Shown here in pieces: positions 21,367 through 31,659 of a stretch of DNA of 57,186 nt. The translations under genes were made by a program, and so were the position numbers. Origin of the DNA: a virus; the IMG/VR virus record IMGVR_UViG_3300044970_001263, positions 1-57,186 of that record; one strand, 5' to 3'. The notes below the pieces were generated by a model. It had not been told where the DNA came from and ran no database searches. It was given only the letters and a program-made list of their open reading frames with translations. Numbering within the stretch: the first letter of the stretch is position 1; each line of letters opens with the position of its first letter.

Positions 21367-24348
21367 ATGCCAACTCAGACATACGCTTGCTCAGCAGACG
21401 CTTCGGCTCTTAAGGGCGCAGATGGTACGAACTATACTTCAGACTGGAACGGCACTGGCTACATGACCCCTATTGGGGTTTCTGCATCTGGGACCTTTGT
21501 GTTCCGTGGTCTTATGCACTTTAGTTCATTTACGACCAGTGGGATCACTAGCATTACCTCGGCTACTCTTCAACTTAACTATTATAATAACGGTCCTGAC
21601 GGCGGAAACGCGCTCAATGCTGGAAACAGCACGAACAGGACAGTTGAAGTATACCTAGCCCCATCTTCCTTTGTTAATGCTGGTGCTGCTGCTGGATTCC
21701 CAGCAACTGGTTGGACTAACTACTCACCATATACTTACGAAGCTAAATGCACTGGATATCTTACTACTCCAAAAGCAACCTACCTGGTTAGCGGTACTAA
21801 AGCCGACGGAGCAAACATCAACATCGATGTTACTAGCCTTATGGCTTATGTTCTTGCAAACCCTTCGTTTACTTTTCGAGGGTTTGTGCTCAAGGTTAGC
21901 AGTGAGTCAGCAAGCAGCACAAACTCGTGCGTACAATTCTACTCAATCGACTCAAGCGTTTCTGCTAATGATCCAGTTCTTAGCGTAACGTATAACAGCA
22001 ATACTGCTCCAAACGCGCCAACCAGCTTGACCCCTACTGGGGGAGGCTTTACAACAAGCAAAGTTCTTTCTGCAACTTTTAGCGATCCAGATTCTGGAGA
22101 TTCTTTAAGTGCCTACCAGGTGCAGATTTCTACAGGCAGTGCATTCTCTACAATCCTCTATGATTCAGGAGAAGTGGCGGACACTGGCACTTCTATTGCC
22201 CATACACACACGGCAGCACTTACCTACAACACGACCTACTACTGGCGTGCTAGGACAAAGGATGCTGCTGGTCTCTGGGGTCCGTACTCTGCTGGAACGG
22301 ACTCGTTCAAGCCTAACACGAAGCCGAATACTCCGTCTAACCTAACGCCTTCTGGTGGATCTATCGTAAACAGCCTAACGCCAACATTCAGCGGAAGTTC
22401 GTCAGATCCAGATAGCGGTGACTCCCTTGCGCTTGCAAGGATTCGTGTGTACCGATCCAGCGATAACCGCATGGAGTGGGACAGCGGAGACTTTGCTTCT
22501 GGCGTTGCATCGTTTACGAAGATCTTCGGAAGCGGCGGAACTACATACAATAACCTAAGTCTCAATACTGATTACTATTGGACTGCTGTCGTAAAAGACA
22601 GTAACGGAGCCTCATCCTCGACCTCATCCTCTGCAACGTTTGCAACGTACGCATCAGGTGTAGGCGACATGACACCATCAGTCACAAATGGTGATGGCTG
22701 GGTCAAGACCCTTACTCCATCGTTCAACTTTACTACACCAGTAGATATGAATCAGTATACCCTTAGGATCTATGATACTAACGGTACACTAATTAGGACT
22801 ATCGGTCCAACGACCGTAAGCCCAGTGGCGACAACGCTATCGACTGCGTACACTTACTCTGGGGCACCTGCTCTTGAGTTTGGTAATAGGTATCAGTGGA
22901 CTGCTCAGTTTCGAGACACTAACAACGTAACTCAAACCGAGTCGGCGAAGGAAGTGTTTTGGACGAACGCGGCCCCTGTAGCAAATAATATTTTCCCATC
23001 GAACAACCAGGCCGTTACGTCAATTAACCCTGCGATCGAAGTAGGGTTTGCTGACCAAGACCTGTCCAATGGGTTCGCTGACTCTCCAACGGCTCTGTCC
23101 GTCGAGGTCAGCCGATCTAGCGACAGTGTAATCATGTACACGATGAGCAAGACTGCTTCGCTTTCTAGCGTAAGCAATGCCTTGTCACAGGGTGCTTCTG
23201 GTGTAACAACTACGGCTGGTGCTGGCGGGACGACCTTAACAAAGAACGTTCAATACCGATACCGTAGCCGCTATACGGACAACTCAGCCGCATCAAACGC
23301 GGTCGGTTCTTACAGCGAGTACGTATTCTTCAAGCCGACAGATGGTCCAAGCGCAGCATATAAAACCAGTGGTGGGTACACCAGCGGTGTTGCTGATAGC
23401 GACCTGACCACAGGCAAGATCAATAACCCTCTGCCAGAGCTAAGCTACACCTTTACTGGTGCTTTTAGCAAAACGCAGAAAAACCGACGGCTCAGGATTA
23501 TTGAGACATCTGCAAGCAATGCCATTCGGTATGACAGCGGATTTGTTCTTACTTCTGAGTCAACGCTGACCGTCCCAGATAGTATTATTCTTAATAATGC
23601 TACCTACAAATTTGAGATCACTGCAGTAGATACGGACGATCTTGCTGCTACTCCAATCGAGACGACACTTGTTGCCCTGTGGAATGCTCCAGCTCAGATT
23701 ACTGGTCTTGACGTTCAGCAAGGCAACGGTACGCTAAAGCTTACTTGGAACCAGACGGCAGATGCAAACTTTACAAAGTATAACATCTACCGTCGACTTT
23801 TTGGATCTGGTTTGCAGTTCACGCTGCTGACAAGCATCTCGGATAGCACAGTGCTCAACTACACAGACTACTCCGCAGGAGTGGGCGTGAAGTACGAGTA
23901 CAAAATTACCCAGACTTCTCAGCCTCCTGCATCTAACTCAGTAGACTCGGACATCGACGCTGCTTCTGCAGTGACCGCTGCCTCAGAGTCGGATAACTGG
24001 TGGATTGTCTACGAAGGCGACGAGAGCCTTGGTGTCGAGCTGTACGTAGATTCAGAGAGCCGCACCAATCCGTACCAAGAAGAAATCTTTGAGCCGTTCG
24101 GACGACCCCGCAAGGTCGTTGTCCGATACGCTCAGTTTGGCGTTGAGGGTAGCCTCTCTGCGTACATCCCGAACGACGAGTCTTCGGTCAAGATGCCGAA
24201 GATCAAGTTGCTGTTTGGGCTTAGCGTTCCGCTCTATCTAAAGACACCGTTTGGTGACGTGTACAAGGTCTACTTCGGTACGCCGACGTACGAATACGCC
24301 ACCGCTGGAACGGTCAAGCTATCAGTAGGATATATCGAGGTTGATTAA
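21367..24348 (+). CDS. Tail protein with DNRLRE-like and Fn3-like domains (993 aa)
   Basis: The start MPTQTYACSADASALKG is chosen for AGAGGT upstream; an in-frame TTG 12 bases earlier is less likely. Residues 1-200 resemble a carbohydrate-binding DNRLRE-type beta-sandwich. Repeated modules follow, each opening PNxPSNLTPxGG or AP..NxxPSN and holding SDPDSGDSL plus YYWxAxxxD, as in Fn3-like/Ig-like repeats. A classical Fn3 lies near 780-865 (QGNGTLKLTWNQTADANFTKYNIYR). The C-terminal 120 residues look like a tail-tip adaptor. Probably distal tail or fibre attachment protein. Confidence 0.75.
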   Translation: MPTQTYACSADASALKGADGTNYTSDWNGTGYMTPIGVSASGTFVFRGLMHFSSFTTSGITSITSATLQLNYYNNGPDGGNALNAGNSTNRTVEVYLAPSSFVNAGAAAGFPATGWTNYSPYTYEAKCTGYLTTPKATYLVSGTKADGANINIDVTSLMAYVLANPSFTFRGFVLKVSSESASSTNSCVQFYSIDSSVSANDPVLSVTYNSNTAPNAPTSLTPTGGGFTTSKVLSATFSDPDSGDSLSAYQVQISTGSAFSTILYDSGEVADTGTSIAHTHTAALTYNTTYYWRARTKDAAGLWGPYSAGTDSFKPNTKPNTPSNLTPSGGSIVNSLTPTFSGSSSDPDSGDSLALARIRVYRSSDNRMEWDSGDFASGVASFTKIFGSGGTTYNNLSLNTDYYWTAVVKDSNGASSSTSSSATFATYASGVGDMTPSVTNGDGWVKTLTPSFNFTTPVDMNQYTLRIYDTNGTLIRTIGPTTVSPVATTLSTAYTYSGAPALEFGNRYQWTAQFRDTNNVTQTESAKEVFWTNAAPVANNIFPSNNQAVTSINPAIEVGFADQDLSNGFADSPTALSVEVSRSSDSVIMYTMSKTASLSSVSNALSQGASGVTTTAGAGGTTLTKNVQYRYRSRYTDNSAASNAVGSYSEYVFFKPTDGPSAAYKTSGGYTSGVADSDLTTGKINNPLPELSYTFTGAFSKTQKNRRLRIIETSASNAIRYDSGFVLTSESTLTVPDSIILNNATYKFEITAVDTDDLAATPIETTLVALWNAPAQITGLDVQQGNGTLKLTWNQTADANFTKYNIYRRLFGSGLQFTLLTSISDSTVLNYTDYSAGVGVKYEYKITQTSQPPASNSVDSDIDAASAVTAASESDNWWIVYEGDESLGVELYVDSESRTNPYQEEIFEPFGRPRKVVVRYAQFGVEGSLSAYIPNDESSVKMPKIKLLFGLSVPLYLKTPFGDVYKVYFGTPTYEYATAGTVKLSVGYIEVD

Positions 24349-25553
24349 TGTATTCAAGCATCCCTAATCTTGCAGAGTTCAAAGAGGCGCTAAACGCGCC
24401 AATTCGTGACGTTAAGATTCGGGTTACTGCTTTGAACAGCAGCCTCACCCCAATTGAGGAGGTCACTGCCTCCACGATTGAAGGCACTGTCTACGTCGAT
24501 ACGGCGCGAGCGACACGCAGGACGTGTCAGCTCCGCCTTATCGACAAAGACGGTCAGTATACTCCTAAGGATTCAAGCTCAGTCTTCTACTGGGACAAGC
24601 TCATTAAGATTGAGTATGGTCTCAAGGTAGGCGGCGATTATACCTACATTCCGCTCGGCATCTTCACGATTGACCGATCTGAGGTCATCGCGGAGAACGG
24701 TGCCGCAGTCATCAACCTTGACGGCAGCGACCAGTGGGACTCGTTCTCAATGGCAAACTTTGCAAGCAGCAGTGGCTGGGCAAGCGGAACTTCAATCAAT
24801 ACGATTATTACCGATGTCGCTACAACGTACGGTGTTCCATCATCTCGGCTAACGCTCGATCCGTTAACCACGCGGGGAGCAACTGAGAAGCAGGTCAACG
24901 TCACGTGGCGATACCAACTCGGCGAAAACGTCGGGGAGCGGCTCAAGAAGTGGGCTGAGGACTGGTCGATCGACATCTACTTTGATGTGAACGGCAACCT
25001 CGTAACCCGCGACATGACACTGCCACCGTACACTGGTACGTCTAACAGCGCACCAGATGCGATCTTCACATCTGGCGAGAACGCCATTATGCTTGGAATC
25101 CAGAAGGCTCAATCGTCGCATACGATCTATAACCACATCGTGGTTACTGGAGATACTGGCGATGGTACCGCTGCAGTTCGCGGCGAGTACATCGAGGGCA
25201 CTGGAACCAACGTAAGCACTGCCCCACTTAAGCGAACATTCAACCAGCGATCAAACACTGGTCTGACTGTTTCTGAGCTTGGCGACAAGGTGCTCATTAT
25301 CCGAACAACGACGCTGAAGACTTCGCAGCAATGCCTCGACCGAGCAATGGTTGAACTTTCTAAGAACCTTGTGGTTGAAGAGACGATCAACCTCCCGACA
25401 ATCGTAAACCCTCTCTTCGAGGGGAAAGACGTGATTGAGATTACAGAGACGAACACTGGTCTTAACCAGCAGCGGTACACGCTGGATTCGTTTGACATTC
25501 CAATGCGTTCTAGCCGACAGGTCTTGAACGTCAAGAAGATGAGGGCACTGTAA
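24348..25553 (+). CDS. Tail-tip / baseplate hub-like protein (401 aa)
   Basis: A beta-rich first 110 residues (DVKIRVTALNSSLTPIEEVTASTIEGTVYVDTARATRRTCQL) and an IPLGIFTID motif are typical of tail-tip proteins that contact Dit. The middle (ENVGERLKKWAEDWSIDIYFDVNGNLV) resembles gp27/gp44-type hub domains. TAATG coupling to the upstream gene. It would form the tail-tip ring. Confidence 0.7.
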   Translation: MYSSIPNLAEFKEALNAPIRDVKIRVTALNSSLTPIEEVTASTIEGTVYVDTARATRRTCQLRLIDKDGQYTPKDSSSVFYWDKLIKIEYGLKVGGDYTYIPLGIFTIDRSEVIAENGAAVINLDGSDQWDSFSMANFASSSGWASGTSINTIITDVATTYGVPSSRLTLDPLTTRGATEKQVNVTWRYQLGENVGERLKKWAEDWSIDIYFDVNGNLVTRDMTLPPYTGTSNSAPDAIFTSGENAIMLGIQKAQSSHTIYNHIVVTGDTGDGTAAVRGEYIEGTGTNVSTAPLKRTFNQRSNTGLTVSELGDKVLIIRTTTLKTSQQCLDRAMVELSKNLVVEETINLPTIVNPLFEGKDVIEITETNTGLNQQRYTLDSFDIPMRSSRQVLNVKKMRAL

Positions 25554-26515
25554 TGGCAGAGATTGGCGATAAAGTATTTACGACAGACATGATCCAGTTG
25601 ATCAAGGATGCTGTCAAGGCTGAGTTGGGAACCAACGCATATGTCAACCGCTACTTGGCGGAAGTCACTGCGGTAGATACCACAACATCAGCAGTGTCGG
25701 TCAAACTTTCAGGTTCTGACTCTGTGTCAGACAGTTTCCGAGCACGCGGCATTCACTTGCCAGAAGTTGGGCAGCAGGTTGTCGCCTGTATTGATGGGCA
25801 AGACCGATGGATTGAATCAGTGATTCGACCAACAACCAGTACACCGTATTTTACTTTTGATACTGCTGCAGCCGTCCCAACTGGGGCAATTGTAGCATGG
25901 CTTACGACTACTGCACCAACTGGCTGGCTGTTCTGTGATGGAACAACAAAAAATTATAATGATTACCCAGAACTTGGTGCACTGCGCGGAGGTACTGCAG
26001 GCGGAACATTTACTGTCCCTAACTTGCAAGATCGTTTTATCGCAGGAAATTCATCAGTAACAAGTGCAGCGTCAAACAATTCTGGAACATTTGCTCCAAC
26101 TTCTAGACTATCAGATCATAGCCATTCCTTTACTGGAGATTCTCATTCTCATGATATTGCTCACGGTCATGCAAACAATATTTCAGTAGGTACACACGGA
26201 GATCACACCCACACCGTTAACCCAGCAGCAACATCAAGCGGAACTGCTTCTGTTGGTGCTATTGACAACACTCAGTTTGCTTATATTGCAAGCGGGGCAA
26301 CTTACCGTGCGCATACTCACTCAACAGACATTGGTTCTACGACTTCTTCTGCTGAAAATGCTAATCTTACCCATACCGTTAGTGGTGGAGTAACAAACCT
26401 TGGGTCAACCCAAAGCCTTGCTACAACTGCTACTGGTACAAATAGTGTTCAGGACTGGACTACTGCTGAGGCTACTGCTAAAGCGTCATTACTAAACTTT
26501 ATTATTAAAACCTAA
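25553..26515 (+). CDS. Tail collar fibre with His-rich metal-binding shaft (320 aa)
   Basis: N-terminal OB-like domain (residues 30-95, GIHLPEVGQQVVACIDGQDRW). A phage collar domain at 105-165 (GAIVAWLTTTAPTGWLFCDGTTKNYNDYPEL to VPNLQDRFIAG). Then HSH, HSHDIAHGH and DHTHT clusters around residues 185-225, which recall the HxH iron sites that lock T4 gp12-like trimeric needles. A+T-rich compared with its neighbours. Confidence 0.8.
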   Translation: MAEIGDKVFTTDMIQLIKDAVKAELGTNAYVNRYLAEVTAVDTTTSAVSVKLSGSDSVSDSFRARGIHLPEVGQQVVACIDGQDRWIESVIRPTTSTPYFTFDTAAAVPTGAIVAWLTTTAPTGWLFCDGTTKNYNDYPELGALRGGTAGGTFTVPNLQDRFIAGNSSVTSAASNNSGTFAPTSRLSDHSHSFTGDSHSHDIAHGHANNISVGTHGDHTHTVNPAATSSGTASVGAIDNTQFAYIASGATYRAHTHSTDIGSTTSSAENANLTHTVSGGVTNLGSTQSLATTATGTNSVQDWTTAEATAKASLLNFIIKT

Positions 26516-26524
26516 GGAGGGCTT

Positions 26525-26878
26525 ATGCCTGCTGGAAAGCATGACATTATTATCGAGCAAGGGGCTACCTTCCGACGGGTTATTACCTGGAAGGATTCGT
26601 CTGGATCTCCAATCAATCTTACTGGGTATACAGCCAAGATGCAAGTGCGCGAGCGAGTCCGCGATTCGGACGTGGTACTCGAGTGCAGTACATCTAATGG
26701 GCGAATCACGCTAGGCGGCTCCGCTGGCACGATTACAATCGTTGCCCAGGATGAGGTGACTGTACTTTTAAGCGAGATGCCAAAGGCTGTGTACGACCTA
26801 GAGTTGACTTCTGCTGGCGGTGAAGTCACTCGTCTACTACGAGGTAACGCCGAAATTATTGGCGAGGTAACGCGATGA
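26525..26878 (+). CDS. BppU-like N-terminal domain protein (117 aa)
   Basis: Starts MPAGKHDIIIEQGATFRRVITWKD and contains INLTGYTAKMQVRE, the hallmark of the BppU-type fibre attachment domain. No fibre extension, so it is probably a baseplate connector for the following fibre proteins. ATGA overlap with the next gene. Confidence 0.75.
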   Translation: MPAGKHDIIIEQGATFRRVITWKDSSGSPINLTGYTAKMQVRERVRDSDVVLECSTSNGRITLGGSAGTITIVAQDEVTVLLSEMPKAVYDLELTSAGGEVTRLLRGNAEIIGEVTR

Positions 26879-27231
26879 GCAATACCACAGTAGAGCAGCC
26901 AGCAAACGTCGTTATTATTGACGAAGAGCACATTGCCGTAACTGTACAGGAAAACGCATTTGACGTTATCCTTGCAGAGACTGGTGTGCAAGGTCCACAG
27001 GGTCCGCAAGGTCTGCAGGGCACTCCTGGAATTGACCGAAATACTTATGTACACAATCAGAATGTTCCTTCTGCGGTCTGGAACATTGTTCACAACCTAG
27101 GCTCGTACCCGTCGGTGACGGTTATCGACAGCGCAGGAACTACCGTTGTTGGTGACGTTCTATACGTCTCAGCCAACGCGATAACAATCACCTTCTCTGG
27201 GTCGTTCTCAGGGCAGGCATTTTTGAATTAA
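26875..27231 (+). CDS. Short tail fibre with collagen-like segment (118 aa)
   Basis: A Gly-x-y stretch at residues 38-52 (VQGPQGPQGLQGTPG) followed by a compact C-terminal beta domain (VHNQNVPSAVWNIVHNLG to FSGQAFLN) that often caps collagen-like phage fibres. The triple helix would trimerise the protein. Confidence 0.8.
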   Translation: MSNTTVEQPANVVIIDEEHIAVTVQENAFDVILAETGVQGPQGPQGLQGTPGIDRNTYVHNQNVPSAVWNIVHNLGSYPSVTVIDSAGTTVVGDVLYVSANAITITFSGSFSGQAFLN

Positions 27232-27240
27232 GGAGAATAC

Positions 27241-28398
27241 ATGGCTACGCGATTTCTCGCTAACATCAACCTAAGCCAGAACGAACTTCAGAACGCTCGA
27301 GTCCAGAACCTTACGACCACACAGATCAACGCGATCAGCGCGCCAGTCGATGGTCAGATCGTTTACGACTCAACGCTAGACTACCTGAAGTATTACAATG
27401 GCAGTGCATGGGTTGCGCTTTCGACTGCAACTGGTACGGTCACAACCGTTACGGCATCTAGCCCTCTTGCTTCGACTGGCGGCAATACGCCAGACATCAG
27501 CATCCAGGACGGTACGACCAGCGCCAAGGGTGCTGTGCAACTTGAGGACTCGTACTCGAGCACCTCGACCACCAAGGCTGCAACGCCTGCTGCTGTTAAG
27601 GCTGCTTACGACCTTGCTGCTGGCAAGGCAAGCACTGCTAACAAACTGAGCGACTTTGCTGCGACGACTTCCGCCGAACTCGCTGGTGTCATCACTGATG
27701 AGACTGGCTCTGGCGCACTCGTCTTTGCTACTAGCCCAACGCTCGTTACGCCGAACATCGGTGTAGCAAGCGGTACGAGCCTGACCCTTTCTGGTGACCT
27801 GACGGTCAACGGAACGACGACGACGGTAAACTCGACGACCGTAACGGTTGACGATAAGAACCTTGAACTCGGTTCAATCGCAAGCCCAACTGATGCTGCT
27901 GCTGATGGCGGTGGTATTACTCTTAAGGGTACGACCGACAAGACTCTTAACTGGGTCGACGCAACTGACGCATGGACCTCATCGGAGAACTTTAATCTTG
28001 CCACTGGCAAGGTCTACGAAATCAACGGAACCAGCGTTCTTAGCGCAAGCACTCTTGGCAGCGGCGTAACCGCCTCAAGCCTTACCTCTGTCGGAACCAT
28101 CACCTCTGGTGTGTGGAACGGCACAGACATCGCCGTCGCAGACGGTGGTACGGGCGCAAGCGATGCGGCTGGTGCTAAGACCAATCTAGGATTCATGACC
28201 CGCTATGCAGTCACGGCAACGTGGACTGCTGGTGAGAACAAGACTGTTACTCACTCGCTCGGAACGAAGGACGTTATCGTTAACGTCTACGATTCGTCCG
28301 ATGCAATGGTCATCGCAGATGTGGTGACCACTTCTACCAGCGCAATCACTGTGATGTGCAGTGTCGCTGGCGACTACCGAGTAGTCGTAATCGGCTGA
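27241..28398 (+). CDS. Tail fibre protein (385 aa)
   Basis: An N-terminal FLANINLSQNELQNARVQNL module and a FDGQIVYDSTLDYLKYYNGSAW-like repeat (residues 35-60) are common in fibre shafts. The middle is Thr/Ser/Gly-rich beta repeats with VADGGTGA (about 300). The C-terminus (TATWTAGENKTVTHSLGTKDVIVNVYDSSD) is the same fold as the end of the previous gene, so these fibres share cap domains. Confidence 0.75.
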   Translation: MATRFLANINLSQNELQNARVQNLTTTQINAISAPVDGQIVYDSTLDYLKYYNGSAWVALSTATGTVTTVTASSPLASTGGNTPDISIQDGTTSAKGAVQLEDSYSSTSTTKAATPAAVKAAYDLAAGKASTANKLSDFAATTSAELAGVITDETGSGALVFATSPTLVTPNIGVASGTSLTLSGDLTVNGTTTTVNSTTVTVDDKNLELGSIASPTDAAADGGGITLKGTTDKTLNWVDATDAWTSSENFNLATGKVYEINGTSVLSASTLGSGVTASSLTSVGTITSGVWNGTDIAVADGGTGASDAAGAKTNLGFMTRYAVTATWTAGENKTVTHSLGTKDVIVNVYDSSDAMVIADVVTTSTSAITVMCSVAGDYRVVVIG

Positions 28399-28416
28399 TA
28401 ACTAAAGGAGGTTTAA

Positions 28417-29577
28417 ATGCCTAAGTTTACTGCGTCACTAAATCTCCCCAAGTACGCCGCTGCTCCATCTACTCCTGTTGACGGAGACGTTTACTACAAC
28501 ACGGCTGACCACAAGGTCTATTCTCGCATCAATGGTGCGTGGGTAGACCTTGGGGCAACCTCTTCACCAGGTGCTGGAATCCCAGAGACCATTATCGACG
28601 CTAAGGGCGACCTTATTGTCGGGTCTGCTGCCGATACAGCGGTACGACTTGCTGTTGGCTCAGACGGTCAAATCGTTTCTGCTAATAGCGCTGTTGCTGG
28701 CGGAGTCGAGTGGATTGACAACGTTGCCGATGAAACTCGCCTTCTTGTTAAGAACCAGACTGGCTCCACTCTTACTAAGGGTCAAGTTGTTTACATCAAC
28801 GGTGCAAGCGGCAATCTCCCAACGGTTACGCTTTCTCAGGCTAATTCAGAGACGACATCTTCCAAGACAGTCGGTGTTGTTCGGCAAACAATCGTCAATA
28901 ATGAAAGCGGATATGTAACGCTTTCTGGGCTACTAAAAAACGTTGATACGCAAGGTTTTACTGCTGGTCAAGCGGTCTGGCTGTCTGCTGCTACGGCTGG
29001 TGCATTTACTGCAACACGACCACCTGCGCCAGACCACGCCGTACTAATCGGCTATGTCCCAAAGGTTTCTGCTAATGGCGAGATCTTTGTAATGATTCAG
29101 AATGGTTTTGAACTACAAGAACTTCATAATGTCTCTATTACTGGCGCTGCTAGCGGAGACTACCTTAGGTATAACGGAACACTTTGGACGCATGACGATC
29201 AGGTTGTCACTCTTACAGGGACACAAACACTCAGCGGTAAAACTATCGATACTCCAATTATTACTGGAAGCGGAATCGATATCCCAGACAACACTGCTTA
29301 TAAAATTAACGCTGTAGAAGTCCTGAATGAAACCACACTCGGAAGCGCAGTTGTAAACTCCTCTCTTACCAGCGTTGGCACAATCGGCATTGGTACATGG
29401 AACGGAACGGCGATTGCAATCCAGCACGGTGGAACGGGTCACGACACAGCGGCAGAGGCAATCAATGCCCTGCTCCCAGTTCAAACAAGCCATACTGGTA
29501 AGTTTCTTACCACAAACGGGACTGACCCATCATGGGTTGATCTCAATAATATTACGCTTGATGGCGGAGGAGCCTAA
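28417..29577 (+). CDS. Tail fibre protein (386 aa)
   Basis: Opens MPKFTASLNLPKYAAAPSTPVDGDVYYNT, then an IDAKGDLIVGSAADTAVRLAVGSDGQ shaft module, a VKNQTGSTLTKGQVVYINGASGNLPT domain and a QTLSGKTIDTPIITGSGI repeat. The IQHGGTGHDTAAEAINALLP motif near the end is shared with many siphovirus fibres. Follows and resembles 27241-28398. Confidence 0.75.
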   Translation: MPKFTASLNLPKYAAAPSTPVDGDVYYNTADHKVYSRINGAWVDLGATSSPGAGIPETIIDAKGDLIVGSAADTAVRLAVGSDGQIVSANSAVAGGVEWIDNVADETRLLVKNQTGSTLTKGQVVYINGASGNLPTVTLSQANSETTSSKTVGVVRQTIVNNESGYVTLSGLLKNVDTQGFTAGQAVWLSAATAGAFTATRPPAPDHAVLIGYVPKVSANGEIFVMIQNGFELQELHNVSITGAASGDYLRYNGTLWTHDDQVVTLTGTQTLSGKTIDTPIITGSGIDIPDNTAYKINAVEVLNETTLGSAVVNSSLTSVGTIGIGTWNGTAIAIQHGGTGHDTAAEAINALLPVQTSHTGKFLTTNGTDPSWVDLNNITLDGGGA

Positions 29578-30306
29578 ATGAAAAACATCACATTTACCTC
29601 AAGGTATGATGTTCAGAAAGAATACTACCCACGACCTTCATCCCAGAACCTACCAGAGTGGTATGTAAAACTTCAGTCTTACGGAGGCTTCGGCAGCCAA
29701 AGGGATCAAGGGCTTTTTAAGAAGAGTGTACTTCGCGGTAGTACTGACCCAAACGCAACCATTAAAAAGTGCGTCCCAGTTCTTGATGCAATGACTGCTG
29801 GGTATCTTCTTGTTACACCAGCAGATATTTGGGTAGAAATGGCGGACGGAGAAAGCGACCAGACCTTTAGCACACGGGGTTTTTTCAAGGTAAGCGGTCA
29901 TGACTACGGTCAAGCATCTGGAAACCCATATGTCAAGTCCGATAAAATTATCCCTAAGTTGAATAATCCATGGGGGATAAAAACACCTTCTGGTTACTCA
30001 GTTCTGATTACTGCTCCAATGCATAGCGATAATGGATACTTTACTTGCCTTCCTGCAGTAGTTGATACTGACACTTATACGGCAGAAATCAATTTTCCTT
30101 TTGTTCTAAATGACCCTAACTTTACTGGTCTCATCCCTGCTGGAACTCCAATGGTTCAAGTTATTCCCTTTAAACGTGATTCTTGGGAGATGAAGATTGG
30201 CTCAGAAAAAGATTTAGAGAATATTAAGAAAACATCCGATAAGCACCTTACTAAAATCTTTAATTCCTACAAGACTCAGTTCTGGTCCAAGAAGGAGTTC
30301 AAATAA
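29578..30306 (+). CDS. Conserved tail-cluster protein of unknown function (242 aa)
   Basis: Features a WGIKTPSGYSVLITAPMH segment, a VVDTDTYTAEINFPF segment and GTPMVQVIPFKRDSW. These match a phage family of unknown role that occurs among fibre genes. No signal or membrane segment. Lower GC than neighbours. It might process or decorate fibres. Confidence 0.6.
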   Translation: MKNITFTSRYDVQKEYYPRPSSQNLPEWYVKLQSYGGFGSQRDQGLFKKSVLRGSTDPNATIKKCVPVLDAMTAGYLLVTPADIWVEMADGESDQTFSTRGFFKVSGHDYGQASGNPYVKSDKIIPKLNNPWGIKTPSGYSVLITAPMHSDNGYFTCLPAVVDTDTYTAEINFPFVLNDPNFTGLIPAGTPMVQVIPFKRDSWEMKIGSEKDLENIKKTSDKHLTKIFNSYKTQFWSKKEFK

Positions 30307-30309
30307 CAT

Positions 30310-31659
30310 ATGGCAAACATTATCAAGTTGCGACGAGATACTGCTACAGCGTGGTCATCTGTTAACCCTGTCCTCGCTAATGGCGAGATGGGGCTAGATA
30401 CCACGAACGACAAAATCAAAATCGGCGACGGCTCGAGCACTTGGTCCGCATTGCCATATGCTTTTGATACTCCTTCAGAGGTGACAACAAAAGCAACCAA
30501 CGCTCAGGCTGCTGCAGAGTCTACTGCCGCAGGCGCTCTTACGGCGCACGAGGGCGATGTTTCAACGCACGGCGTTGGCGTTGTTGTCGGCACTTCAGAA
30601 TCTCAAACCCTAACAAACAAGACCATTGACGGAAACAGCAATACCCTTACTGTTCTGAATAGTCAGACAACGGCTACTTCATCAAGCACTGCCAGCGCTA
30701 TTGTGTCAAGGGATTCAAGTGGCAACACTGCCATCAATCAGGTCACTCTTGGCGCTGACCCGACAGACGCGATGCACGCCGCGACAAAGCAGTACACAGA
30801 CAACCTTGCATCTGGTCTTCACGCTGCTCCATCGGTTCTTGCTGCAACAACCGCGAACCTTTCTGCTACCTACCTCAACGGCACTCTCGGAGTAGGGGCG
30901 ACTCTGACGAGCACGTCAAATGGCGCGTTTCCAGGTGTAGATGGCGTAACAACTGGCTGGACCCAATACAAGGGAATACTTGTCAAGAATCAAAGCAGTT
31001 CCTTCCAGAATGGTCGATACTTCCTATCCACTGTAGGAAATGGATCTACCCCTTGGGTTCTAACGAGGTGTCCTTTCTGCGATGAGGCAGACGAGATCCC
31101 TGGTTCTTATATCTTTGTACAAGAAGGAACCGCCAACGCTGGCAAGGGTTTTGTCGGGCTAGTGGGGGATGCGACTACATTCGTTGTCGGCACAGACGCT
31201 ATTACATACACCCAATTTACATCCTCTTCGTCTATTAGCGCAACTGCCCCTTTGGATCTGACGGATAACGTCTTGACCATTGCAGCGGCAACCACCTCTG
31301 TTCCTGGGTCAATGAGCGCAGCAGATAAGACGAAGCTCGATGCGCTCGAAATGCCTATCTCGTTTCACATTGCTGGAACGCTTAGTGCTGGAGTCAAGCA
31401 GCCTAGGTTTATCTCGCCAATTGCCTGTACCCTTGTGAATGCTCGAGCGTACGCTGGAGGTGGGTCTGGTGTGACATACCGACTTGTAAAAAATGGATCT
31501 ACAAACTCAAACACAAGCGGAACAGTTGGAAACTCTGTTGTGACCACTTCTCTTTCCACAGTCACATCGCTGGCTGTTGGAGACACACTTCAAGTGGAAA
31601 TTGTTAGCGCTGGAACATCTGGTGCAGACCTTTCCGTAACCGTGGAGGCTACCTACTAA
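30310..31659 (+). CDS. Tail fibre with Mtd-like N-terminal domain (449 aa)
   Basis: Residues 1-50 (IIKLRRDTATAWSSVNPVLANGEMGLDTTNDKIKIGDGSSTW) are the major tropism determinant N-terminal domain. Then LTNKTIDGNSN repeats, an ATKQYTDNLASG helix-turn and a GILVKNQSSSFQNGRYFL domain. No reverse transcriptase or template repeat is present, so it is not a diversity-generating target here. Confidence 0.75.
   Translation: MANIIKLRRDTATAWSSVNPVLANGEMGLDTTNDKIKIGDGSSTWSALPYAFDTPSEVTTKATNAQAAAESTAAGALTAHEGDVSTHGVGVVVGTSESQTLTNKTIDGNSNTLTVLNSQTTATSSSTASAIVSRDSSGNTAINQVTLGADPTDAMHAATKQYTDNLASGLHAAPSVLAATTANLSATYLNGTLGVGATLTSTSNGAFPGVDGVTTGWTQYKGILVKNQSSSFQNGRYFLSTVGNGSTPWVLTRCPFCDEADEIPGSYIFVQEGTANAGKGFVGLVGDATTFVVGTDAITYTQFTSSSSISATAPLDLTDNVLTIAAATTSVPGSMSAADKTKLDALEMPISFHIAGTLSAGVKQPRFISPIACTLVNARAYAGGGSGVTYRLVKNGSTNSNTSGTVGNSVVTTSLSTVTSLAVGDTLQVEIVSAGTSGADLSVTVEATY

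Noticed and set aside
30310-31659. Mtd-like fibre as a diversity-generating retroelement target
   Set aside because: No reverse transcriptase, no template/variable repeat pair seen.
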